From Nemertoderma westbladi (lineage: Eukaryota > Xenacoelomorpha > Nemertodermatida > Nemertodermatidae), in the NCBI GenBank assembly GCA_032718475.1, contig JAUCBJ010008851.1, positions 1-36,297 on the forward strand: a stretch of 36,297 nt of DNA, in the 5' to 3' direction. Shown in pieces: positions 1 to 10,388 of this stretch (position 1 is the stretch's first letter; each line of letters starts with the position of its first letter). The position numbers were made by a program, and so were the translations under genes. Under the pieces are notes generated by a model that saw only the letters and a program-made list of their open reading frames with translations, was not told where the DNA came from and did not search any database.

Positions 1-1825
1 TAGTTTCCATGTGCAATTTCTAGTATAAAAGGCCGGTTTGCCTTCGGTTATCACCTTCGGCTATATACCTTATAACTTCCGTCACTCACTTCTTAGAACC
101 TGATATTATTATCGTTTATTCTTGTAAAATTAGTTAATTTCGGTTTCTTGTTGAAACTTATTTTGATAAATCCTTTTGTAAAACTGTAAATATACTGCAA
201 TTTCCTGACATGTTTTCTTTTGGTCCGACTTCGGGACAGCCGAACACCAGGGAGATGGCAGCCTAGACCGTTAGGCCGTAAGCAACGCAGGGAAGGGATG
301 TCCACAACACGCTAGCGCCCACATTGGATCGACCGCGCACCCCCTTTGCCCCTTCGAAATACTCCACTTGCTATGCAGCGCCCGCTTTGTGAGAAGGTAA
401 GACTTTGTTCGACGCCCTTGCCCGCCGTAAGACCTATAGATCAGGGTAAGCGTGACACCGCACTGGACGCCGCAAATTTAGGATCAAATAATTATATCCA
501 GACACCCCCCCCCCCTTCTTGTCAGTCCTACGAACCCCTGGGTTAACCTGTACTTCCTACAGGTGCGAACTATTGCCATTCGTCAGTACGCGAGTACACA
601 TTAGGCACGGACAGCATACGTTCCATAATTTAGTGATTCATAGCACTGACTGTTTGGTACCGGTTTGCTTTGTAGAACGTACATTAGTACCCCCCCCCCC
701 CCCCCCTGTCTGGAGTTAGCTATTTGATCAGGCAAGGAGCATTTCTGCTACCGGCACACTGCTTGGCCTAGGGAGGTTTATTAATATCCTACCGCGCCTT
801 GCCACGTACTGATAGGTATTGCTGCTAACTACCGCAGCAACAAAGTTCTAGAATTAAATTAGTATACCAGATCAGCTAACGTACGGTAGCGATTAACCCC
901 TATTCTTATCTTACAACCAGAATCTGGTATTAGTGCCGATCACGGGTGTAGTTACTAACACTGTGGTTGCCCATTGGGTTGTGGATAGGAAGGAGAGAGC
1001 TTTGACGTCATTCGTGAGTATAAAGTTCTACAAACGCGACTAGTTTATTTTAGTAGCTAGCGCACGGTATCATTTTAGTCAGAAAATCACTAAAACCTAG
1101 TAAAAGGAATTACCCGAAATTGTTTTATTTGTAACACACCCACACACACACGCCCTAAAACATATTGCCCTTAAAGTTCTACTAGCTATAGCGTACTATA
1201 CATTACGTTAGGTGGAAATTATCTGTATTTGTACAATTAGGATCTGATTTAGTTGCGGCAAAATAAGGAGTATTTCATTTTCGTTATTAAACTGTTGTTT
1301 GTCTGGACAACGGTATTGTTACATTTAGGCCTGACCTTTTAGACTGATTTCGTACAGGGGGATCAGTTATTGTTACATTTAGGTACGACCCCTTTTTGAC
1401 TGATTTAGGACTGTCAGTGTTGTTACGCTAGGTCTGTTAACCCACTAGCTCGTATATAAACCATATAAATCACACCGTGGCAAGTTACTGTATTTAGGAC
1501 TGTCAGTGATAGTTAGGATTCGCTGCGCGGGGATTGTTTTCCCGTGAGTTTGGTCTGTTACTGTAACTGTACATCTGCCTCACCGGTTAGAGGACAGGTA
1601 TCCTTCTGTCTAGTACGTAGGCATTCGACCCGCTCACGTACATAGAATAGATACAAGGCTCTGTTCCTCGCCAGTAGTCGTTTGTGTACTGTATCTGTGT
1701 GTTTAGATATCCTGGACTGGGATTTGTTGTCAGATACTGTACAAGCCCGTATACATTACTAGAGTCTCATAGTAAGATACATCGTTACTAGGATCTGGTA
1801 AGCGGTATACTACTGGACCCTTACA
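1..1825. other. Unassigned non-coding region with poly-C runs
   Basis: No coding region recognisable by similarity or sustained composition. It holds a TATAAAAG box at 24-31 in a context that could be a promoter or the start of a retroelement terminal repeat, but no partner repeat is visible. There are poly-C runs at 505-515 and 690-706, a short CA-rich tract near 1138-1152, and a small direct repeat (ATTGTTACATTTAGG at 1314-1328 and 1369-1383, 55 bp apart, with related flanking sequence). The short open frames here are uninformative. Confidence 0.4.
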
Positions 1826-2929
1826 ATACTTTCATTATATGGGATTCCTGATGAAATTATTGCAGCAATCAGATCAGTATACGATGGTTCGACAACATTT
1901 GTGTCTACTGTTGACGGTGACACAGAACCATTTGAAGTGTTATGGGGCGTCCTCCAAGGAGACACACTTGCACCATTCTTGTTCATTACTGTGGTTGACT
2001 ATGTTCTACGCATGTCCTTAGATCATCATAATGATGATGGGGTGATGATAACTCCACCTACTGGCTCCAGAAGTCGAGGAAATCCTGCCAAGTACCTAAC
2101 TGATCTAGACTTTGCTGATGACTTAGGAGTACTCTCAGAATCATTAGAGGGAGCCCAGCGGCTCCTCAGCTCATTAGAACATGCTGCTTCTAGTGTTGGT
2201 CTTTTTATTAACTCCAGAAAGACCAAAATTCTGACAGTTAACTTTGAAAGTCCTCAGCAAGTCTCTGATCGGATGAGCATAAGCTCAAAGGATGGTATGC
2301 TTGAGCATGTGGACGACTTCTGTTACCTGGGATCATGGATCCGGAAGTCAGGTGAGGACCTTCGAATACGTAAGGGAAAGGCATGGGCAGCCTTGAATAG
2401 GCTTTCCAGGATTTGGAAGTCACCTAGAATTAATCGGAAACTTAAGGTCCGATTATTTAGAGCAGCAGTAGTTCCAGTACTCCTCTACGGGAGTCCATGC
2501 TGGGCTCTAACTGCTGAGGACACCAAATCTCTGGATGGCACATTCACAAGAATGCTACGCCGGGTACATTGTGTCAAGTACAATGCACACATCTCCAACC
2601 AGACACTATATAACATTGGAGGTGTCTCATTGGTTCCCCCAAGCTTGACACTAGAACAAAATCGCCTCCGCTTTGCAGGACATTGCTTTCGCCGTGAGGA
2701 CCAGCCAGTGCATAATCTTGTACTTTGGCAGCCTCATGGAGTGAATAAGCATGGTGGACAGCCCATGACTTTCTTGAGACGCATCTTAAAGGATACTGGC
2801 CTTAAAGATGCGGATGATCTAGCAAATGTCATGGGTGATAGGGAGTTGTGGCGGCGCAATTTTGTTGACAAGCCGGCACAGCATTCTTAAAAATGCAGCT
2901 GCAATGCAGCATGCCGATCCCTAGTAGTG
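1826..2929 (+). mobile_element. LINE copy A: 5'-truncated non-LTR retrotransposon (RT palm to C-terminus)
   Basis: Nearly identical in translation to the 3' third of the full-length copy at 19476-23234. The element sequence starts at about 1826 inside the reverse-transcriptase palm, and the frame stays open to the TAA at 2888-2890. Visible motifs are GVLQGDTLAPFLF (RT motif around the template grip), LTDLDFADD (catalytic Asp pair, about 2100-2126), YLGSWIRKSGEDLRIRK, and the C-terminal LRFAGHCFRRED. It has a short 3' UTR and a tail of two TAG units (2922-2927), matching the (TAG)n tails of copies E, F and G. Truncation at the 5' end is typical of incomplete target-primed reverse transcription. 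I could not find a convincing target-site duplication. It cannot make an active element because the endonuclease and fingers are missing. Confidence 0.93.
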
Positions 2930-3013
2930 GCATCGGTCTCCATCACCACCACAGCTACATCCATCACCACTGCTTCCAACATCCCCTACCCATCCACAAC
3001 CAGAAGCATCGGT

Positions 3014-3316
3014 ATGCAGACCACGGAGAGCAGGCCGGAAGCAGTCACTCCGTACCTGCAACATATCAGAGACGAGTCTGAGGAAATGGCGTGGGAGGAA
3101 GATTTGTTTGATCGGGAGCTCACAATTCGGGCATTAGAGGAGGAGAAGTTGGAGCGCCTCCGGAGCTCCCCCAACTGGTACGATCAATATTTATATCAGG
3201 AATATCTCGAAGAAGAGAAAGCGGCAACCGAGGAGAGCAGATATAAACATCCCTTTCCCCAGGCAAACTGGGAGGATTCGGAAGATTTTAGGGAGGAACC
3301 ATGGTGTAAGTTTTAA
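3014..3316 (+). CDS. Small acidic ORF, possible exon of an unknown gene
   Basis: I do not recognise this protein. From the first in-frame ATG (3014) it reads about 100 residues, roughly a quarter Glu, with a helical, charged middle (FDRELTIRALEEEKLERL) and a tyrosine-rich segment (WYDQYLYQEYLEEEK). The frame is open upstream as far as the LINE tail at 2929 and is Ser/Thr/His rich there. A strong donor-like GTAAGT lies at 3306-3311, so the coding part may end at 3305 and splice onward rather than stop at 3316. A weak acceptor-like CCACCACAG lies near 2943-2952. The composition is coding-like and unlike the AT-rich DNA that follows. LINE copy A sits directly upstream and may have separated it from earlier exons. 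It could also be a fragment of an unrecognised transposon gene. Confidence 0.35.
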   Translation: MQTTESRPEAVTPYLQHIRDESEEMAWEEDLFDRELTIRALEEEKLERLRSSPNWYDQYLYQEYLEEEKAATEESRYKHPFPQANWEDSEDFREEPWCKF

Positions 3317-4620
3317 TTAATACTAACTTTCCTTTATATAATATGATATAATAAAATAGGTTAAAGCAATATGCAGTTTGAATAGAAATTAATTTGAGTA
3401 AGTTATTGAGTATTGAGTTATTGAGTAAAGTTATTCGAATTACCAAGATGGCTATAAAGCAATTACTTAGTTTTTAAAATATTATTTAATTATAAAAGAA
3501 ATTATTTATTTTCTCATAGGCTAAATTATATTCTATCGCTGAGGGCTCAGAGATAGTTTTTCGCTGGAGCAAGCGAGATGGGAGGATTGGGAACGCAGTT
3601 GTTCTAGAGCGGTGACAGTTGGACCTCACTGTGAAAACGAATAAATTAGTGTTACTAATGGGGGACTGATGAGTTATAATTCTATGGAGTGGAGAAAAAA
3701 GATTCATAAAGAACTTTATTTGTTTAATTATACTTTAGCTATCCATACTTATTTTATTGTTTCTATGGTACAGGCCACCAGAAAACCCAGATTTATACAA
3801 TTGTGAACACATTTTATCAAATGTGTACCAGTGTAATGTATTGTTGTTGAATGGGACAATTAAACATAATTGAACATAATTGAATGGGCAACAACCAAAA
3901 TTTTTCGCCAAAGGATAAAATTGAATACTTTTGAAACGCTTAGTAATCTTGAAACTCTCTATAGTTTGCCGCGAACTGTCACTCAATATTGATGAAAATG
4001 CGATAAGGAATTTGTACACCTTTATAGTGTACGTTTAATAGTGTCTAGTAAGCCTATAGTTAGTGATGTTAAGCCATCTTCTGGTCTTTCTCTGTGCCCT
4101 CTCGATGTCAGACTAATGGCATGACATCTCCCTGCACTAAATTAATTATTCAATGGTCTAGGTTCCTCCATCCACGTACCCATCCACTCCCATACACTCC
4201 ATGAACCTCCATGTGGTCTTGTATGTAGTTCTCTCCCTACCAATATAGCCCATGTCCGCAATGTTATGCCCGGGGGGCTCTCTCATCTACCTGATATCAG
4301 ACATACAGGCGCACTGCACACTAAGCCTTTGTCGGTCCCAGCAAGTTAGCCTCCTGCTGTGTGATCTTTTATATCCAAATAATCTCTGATGGTTGCGCGT
4401 CAAAATTTTGCTTACTATTACACAATTATATTAGTATTAGGACTATTTATCCATAATAATTATATTAGTATTATAAATGTATTTACCCCCCACGTTATTT
4501 ATTACTATTAGGCCTATTTATTCAAGAAAATTATATGTTTTTATAATATACTTTGGAAAATCAGTCGACTAAGTCATAATTTTTAAAACTTTAAATACGG
4601 GTTGAGTTATTTTATAAAGT
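3317..4620. other. AT-rich intergenic or intronic DNA
   Basis: No gene supported. Mostly AT-rich, with several stop-laden frames. The more GC-rich part at 4050-4380 has, on the minus strand, short stretches that read like worn LINE C-terminal sequence (for example AQRKTRRWLN near 4065-4105), too decayed to assign. Confidence 0.3.
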
Positions 4621-4624
4621 TAAG

Positions 4625-4975
4625 AAGAATGAACCAATAGAGGCAACCTGAAGTCTAATCTCTTGGCCTTTACTCACATTAACTCCCAAGGTTGCATACT
4701 ATCACTATAGCTGGGAGAGTCGAAGCTAGTGTACACTAGAGTTAGCCAAGAGCTAGGAAAAAGAATAATGCTCTTCTAGGGTTCAAACTCACACCCTTCC
4801 AATTAGAGAACTAAGCAAATGACCAGTTTGAAGGCCTTAGACCCTTAATCGGAGGCATCGAGCAGCCAATGAGAGAGCAGATGCGAGTACAGTGGTAAAG
4901 CCCATCCATAGTGAGATAACGTCGCACTAGCTCTCAAGGATAGTTATACTCACCATTCAAATATCCCTCGCAAAC
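4625..4975 (-). repeat. Possible tRNA-derived SINE
   Basis: On the minus strand the segment at about 4770-4850 resembles the second half of a tRNA. It has a stem-loop-like stretch followed by GTGTGAGTTTGAACCC, which fits the pol III B box (GGTTCRANNCC) and T-arm. An A-box-like TGGTCATTTGCTTAG lies a plausible 30-50 bases upstream. There is no intact cloverleaf, so it is not a functional tRNA gene. The ends were not defined and no flanking duplication was found. It may be related to the B-box array at 5150-5740. Confidence 0.3.
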
Positions 4976-5149
4976 CAGATTCCCCCAACATCTAAAGTAT
5001 TCCACTTCAATATAAAATATATAATGCAATATAACTCGAATATTTCTGTTTTTTATAATATAAATAATAATTGTAACATAAATTTATAATTTAACATAAA
5101 TATAATATGAAATTCACTTTAACATAGAGTAACTAACTAAACATAAAAT

Positions 5150-5740
5150 AAGTTAAACCAGTAATCACAGGTTCGACCCCTACTTGTATCCGTTTTATGG
5201 AAAATATAAAAAGTAAACATAGAATAACTAGAGTAACTAAACTAAACATAAAATAGGATAAACAGAACGTCACATGTTCGACCCCTTCTCGTATCCCATT
5301 TTATGGAAAATATAAAAAGTAAACACAAAATAGGATAAACAGATGGTCACGTGTTCAATCCCTACTCGCGACCAATATGAAACCAACACAAAATAAGTTA
5401 AACATAGAATAACTAGAGTACCTAAACTAAACATAAAATAGGATAAGTCACAGGTTCGATCCCTACTCGTATCCCGTTTTATGGAAAATAAACAGAAGAT
5501 CACAGGTTCAATCCCTACTCGCGACCATTATAAAACCAACACAAAAGAAGTTAAACCAGGGTTCGAATCCTAGTCATGAAAATATAAAAAGTAAACATAG
5601 AATACTAGACTAAACTAAACATAAATTAGGATAAACAGAAGGTCACAGGTTCAATCCCTACTCGCGACCATTATAAAACCAACACAAAATAAGTTAAACC
5701 AGCGTTTGAATCCTAATCATGAAAATATAAAAAGTAGGTA
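5150..5740 (+). repeat. Degenerate tandem array with eight pol III B-box-like motifs
   Basis: Imperfect tandem repeats built from three modules: AAACATAAAATAGGATAAACAG, a B-box module such as GGTTCAATCCCTACTCG, and an ATGGAAAATATAAAAAGTAAAC-type spacer. B-box-like 11-mers occur at about 5170, 5275, 5352, 5453, 5504, 5560, 5648 and 5703 (forms GGTTCGACCCC, GGTTCAATCCC, GGTTCGAATCC). The consensus pol III B box is GGTTCRANNCC. No matching A boxes are evident, so these look like tandemly amplified 3' fragments of a tRNA-derived SINE rather than tRNA genes. Confidence 0.6.
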
Positions 5741-6346
5741 ACACTGTAAACTTTCATGTATAGCATAGTAAATAAACTAATTTAATAATAAAGTTTGTAA
5801 AATAGATAATGATTCGGGGAATTCACTGACAGGACATATGGAAACGATTTTATTACTATGAAATACACTGAAATATGCACGTCCTATATATATTCTAATC
5901 GCGCAAAATAATTTGGGGGTATAGCTAATAAATATTGCTTTATTATTAATTGTATGATGTCTACATTTTTTCATTAATAATTTAAAATTAACACTTGGAA
6001 AAATAATAGTTTGTGTTTCGGTATTAAGTTTCAAATGTTGTAATTGCATACCGATAGTTTGTTTTAAATGAAGCAATTCACATTCTAAATTATTGCATAG
6101 GCCTACAATTGTTACTGCGCCGCTGATAGCATTATAGTTGAACCGTCACCTTTGTAGATAAACATGTTTGGTTTTAAGCAACTCCGACCTGTAATTTGCT
6201 GTGAAAATTTCTCTAGTTCAAATTTGCCAATGTTTTTTCCGGTAAACTGTTTATTGGTTAATGCTATTTTGTTGCTCAATTTCTTATTCTAGATAAATAA
6301 AATTAAGTCCTAATAGGGGGATTACTAGGGGGATCTAACATTATTA
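5741..6346. other. AT-rich spacer with a GGGGGATCTAACA repeat beside the polymerase relic
   Basis: No gene supported. AGGGGGATCTAACA occurs twice close together (about 6328-6341 and 6353-6366), the second copy overlapping the 3' end of the polymerase relic. This suggests a small local duplication at the end of the element. No terminal inverted repeat partner was seen on the other side of the polymerase. Confidence 0.35.
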
Positions 6347-9300
6347 TTAATAGGGGGATCTAACAAGCTTAGTGTTATAGTGCCCGTATGGTTTGCTGCT
6401 ATATTTAACACTCCAGTATGAATTCGTATCCCAGAGCGTTAGTGCCTTCTTATAGACATGACCAGTAAAAATTTGATGCTTTCTAGAAGTGAAGGTAGAG
6501 TTATAGCGGAAGAGCATTGCCTCATTTTCAAAACACTCTGCATAATCCTCGTGTGTTAGTTGCTTAGCGACAACTGATCTAGATACACCTTTGGCAGTTT
6601 TCTTGATTGGGGCATCATAGGATTGAAAACTGTAGACCTTTGGTTTAAGGAAAACCCACTATTTATACTGCAAACCGCAGCTCTCATCTTTTACGAAGCC
6701 GAGAGCCGCTTTGTGTTTAATTGTATAAGAGTGGATGTGTTGTACTGTAGTTGGAAGTATCTAGGAAACCACCCTCAAACATTGCCCGTAGAAAGGTTAG
6801 CTGTGGTGTATTAGTCACGCTTAGCATTAGAGAATCAGTGTCACCGGCTAGACAGCGAATCTGGCAACCCAGTTTTTGTTCTAGAGGCTTCAGTTTGTTG
6901 TAAAATAGGTCGTACATCTGTAGCTTAGATAGATCTAGTATAGTGCAACCGATGAACACGCCCTGATTAAGGCAAACAGTCTCTTTAGTGAAAGTATGAC
7001 CACTCAAGTTGGGGGTAAAGACAACAAATGATTCATGGTTGGGCTTAGCTAAGAGCAAATCGCATTGTTCATCGCTATTGCATAACCTGAAAGAAATGCG
7101 CTCTCTAACCTTTTGGAGGCATTTCCCATACAAGGCATTGTTCATCAACTTATAAAATAGGACCTCGAATGGGTTATTTGCCGACTGTCTTTTATTCGTA
7201 TTAAAACTAATGTAGTCCTTGAAAATATATTTTTGTGAGAAAGAGTAGACCCTGTGAACTTGTGTAAGTTTAAGACCGAGCTTCAAATAGAGCTGAAGTA
7301 GCTTAATATGGATACCGTATTCAACCTTATTAAACTGATGTAGTAGTAGCTTAGTACAGGTATCGTTGTATTGTTTACAGGTAGCCGTATCGGTGAGATT
7401 GTAATGCTCCCAAAGATCTTCCATGTATTCGCTATGAAAGGATTTAGGGACTGACATCTTCTCCGCTCCTAGAGGCAGATCGGCGGTCAAATCATGAATT
7501 TCTTCGGGGTAATGTAGATCAACTATGCAATAATAACCAATGTCCCCACTCGTGTCTACTGTAGCTAGGTCTATGGGGGTAGTTACGAGTTTAATATTAG
7601 CATAGGGAAGTTTCTGGCTCAGGGCGCAGCCTTAAAGGTTATTCGCATCGATGGGAATTAGATATTTCTCGGGGAGACTGGAGTTGTAGTCGGGTTTATC
7701 GGGAATATTTGCATCTACGGAATGTGTATTCAAGAATACTAGACCACCCCTAATATTTGTTTCAAAGTCCGAGTAGATGGAAGCGTCTGATAGTAAATTA
7801 ATTTCTGATTCCGTGAATTTCAGCGCCGCGTCGTAAGTTAAACCTGGGGCAGTGAAGTACATTACGGGTTCGAGTCCATAATTAGTAAGACAGAGGGATC
7901 GGAACCGCTTGAAAGTATCAGCCAATAGGGTAACGTCTAGAACCAAATAGCCAATCATATAGTCGAAGATTGTTGCGCAGTTTAATTCATCCCAAGTAGT
8001 AAGCGCGCGCTGATAGTTTTCTGCGCTACATTGTTCCAATTTGAGATCATTATAGAAGCTTTCTATTGGGGGGAGTGTAGTTTCGTGTAGGTTTTAAATA
8101 TTTTGAATGTAAGAATATGGGAATACGCCCTTATTTTTTATTGTGTTATCGCTAATGTTGGGATAGAGTTGGGTCATTTGAGCTAGTGTATGGGGTATGG
8201 CTGTTGCTAGGTTACTATTATTTTTAGTGAGATAACTACTAAGATTATCTAGGCTGGCAGTCATAAATTGACAGGAATCTAGAAAATTAATGGAGATACT
8301 TTCTTTAGCATTGGCTGTTGGTGTACTCGGATCGATTGGAAAGCTAACTTTAAGGTGAATATAAGTTTCGGTGTTTTTTGGTATTACGGTCATTTTCCAG
8401 TATGTTCTAGAACTATCGGTCATTCCTTCTTTTAGCAGTAAATGCATATCGAATTTCCTCAAGTTATGAAATATAATATAAAAATTATTCCGTTTTAGTG
8501 AAAGTTTCCTGTTGCAGCTGACGCAAGAAGCCCCTCGATACTCCCCGCTATAATGGTCGTGATCGCGGACTTTGGTGCTGAGATTGTCATTGAGGTTTAA
8601 ATTATGAGAATCGGGGGTTAAATTACAGTTGCAGACGTAGCATTGTGTAGCATTATTAGTCAGTTTGTTGGCTAGTAGTGAGTTGCATTGGGGCGTGCGT
8701 GTTTGTACTAGAAATGGACCAATCGTATAACTCCCTACAATGACTTTCCATAGCGATTAGAAAGTCGCGCATTACGTGGTTACTGCCATCATCACGGAAA
8801 ATTTGAACATCTATTTTAGGTGGGTTAATTAAATTCTGATTTGGTACTGTATAAAAGGCTGCCGCGCTAGCTATATGTCTCTGTGGGAGTTTAATATTGT
8901 TTGTAGGTTCTAGAATAGTTTCAATGTCGGCGTATATACAGAAAGGCGGGGATAGAGTCTTATCGTAGCGGTCAAATTTAACCAAGAGATTTTCGGGCAT
9001 ATACTCGAGTTGGCGTTTACCCGTATAGCAGCGCTCTCGATGTTCTCCCAATGATTTGTCAGTGTAAAAGGCTCTGAGGCAGCGTTCGCAGTGCGTCTTG
9101 TTGCCTATAGAAGTAGCTTTAGTATTTATTAATCTATCTATGTTAGTAATAGCTACGTAGTGGGCGGGGTTTTTGCTTGTGGCTTCGATAAATAATAAAT
9201 TTAGTACAGTTTTACCGGAACAGTGCACGCTATCTGGTTGACTTAGAATGGAGAGTTCTTCTGTATTACTCCAATATAAAAGGTTTATACAGTATACAGG

Positions 9301-10388
9301 GTTTGCTTTCAGAAACTGGGGAATACCAGTTACTCTGTCCACCGGAAAACTTAATAGGAAAAATCAAACATGTTTAGGAAAGGAGTATACGTTGAAATTC
9401 TACTAATATTATTTTTTTTTCTATCAATTTTCTTATAATTCGCGGCGACCAATACTGCGTATTTAAAGCATTCCCCCAGTGGGCAGTCTATGCTTATGGT
9501 ACAATGTTTATTTAATAATAATTTAGAATTATTGAAGCCATGACCCTTTAAATAGGGGTTGCGCGTTGGGAACGCGCAATCTCAATAGTTATTCGCTCGA
9601 TAGCTATTATGCGCCAACCTGAGCCGAGGCAGAGAAACAAACTTAATAGCTGATCGATATGATTGACGGCGCCAGATAACCAGTTATTAAAGTCGCTATT
9701 ATTTAGAATTTGATTATTGTTACCGCTAGATTTAAAACAGAATGATTCAATTTGAAAACCCTCGCTGGTTTTGCGCTCCATTATGATATTGATAGTTAGC
9801 CAGACTCTTAAAAAAATTTCCCAAAGCACTATGTAAATGGCTACTAACGTGTTCTTGGATATGTGGAAAATTTTCATTTAAAGTTAATTCAACGTCGAGT
9901 CTTGTTTCGGCGAGGTCATTGTTATAAGTAAACAGTCGTCCGTGTGGGCTTCCGTTGGAGGGAGGTTGAAAGGGATTGTTTGGCGAAATAGAGTTATAAT
10001 CTCGCGAAGTTGATGTTTTGTTATTGGAGCCGCCACCGCCGACTTGTTTTAGAGTAGAGTTGATGGGGGATGAGTGGGAGGTAGCTGGAGTTTTGCGTTT
10101 CCATGAAAAAAGATGAGTGTAGCATTCATGCTCAATGAAGGATGATAGGGTGAGCGATTCCCCGCAGCGGCATTCGGCTGGCTCATTTACGTAAGTAAAT
10201 CCTGTTCCCCCCTGAGGACATGAAACCAGATGACCAACCAACGTCTTCTTTTCTGAGGACCAAGTCGGGCAACAGTCGCATCTATATTGCGCGAAATGAG
10301 TTTTAATGTGGCGAGATAAATGATCACTCCGCGTCTCTTTGTCGCAGATGGGGCAGCTGACTTTATTTTAGGACATAGGCATCTTGAA
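6347..10388 (-). pseudogene. Decayed protein-primed-type family B DNA polymerase (Polinton/Maverick or adintovirus-like)
   Basis: About 1,340 codons recognisable in order. Near 10200-10370 there are two Cys/His fingers (CPICDKETRSDHLSRHIKTH; CDCCPTWSSEKK). A conserved N-terminal block follows at about 9550-9700 (WRIIAIERITIEIARSQ). Next is a Cys2-type finger at about 9030-9100 and exonuclease motif I (CIYADIET) at about 8930. CYVCNC plus KVRDHDHYSGEYRGASC lies at 8515-8640. Palm motif A (ending DANNL) is at about 7635, motif B (NNALYGK) at 7122-7142, and motif C (AGDTDS) at about 6830-6850. A C-terminal block (AKGVSRSVVAKQLTHEDY) lies near 6550-6600. Breaks seen: a TAA five codons after the first ATG, frameshifts near 9800, 9545, 9345, 8660 and 6715, and in-frame stops at 8094-8096, 7632-7634 (inside motif A) and 6659-6661. 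Such enzymes copy linear, protein-capped DNA elements. No integrase, packaging ATPase, protease or capsid gene is recognisable nearby, so this is an orphan, dead copy. Polinton versus another PolB element is uncertain. Confidence 0.85.

Noticed and set aside
1-350. Possible LTR with TATA box
   Set aside because: No second LTR, primer-binding site or gag/pol could be found.
1810-2945. Target-site duplication for LINE copy A
   Set aside because: No convincing shared sequence at the two edges.
4770-4850. Functional tRNA gene
   Set aside because: Only a T-arm/B-box-like half is present; no cloverleaf can be formed.
5270-5503. Minus-strand ORF with SRDRTCDL
   Set aside because: This peptide is what tRNA-derived SINE sequence commonly gives when translated; it lies in the B-box array.
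5150-5740. CRISPR-like array
   Set aside because: Repeats are irregular, units merge without unique spacers, and the genome is eukaryotic.
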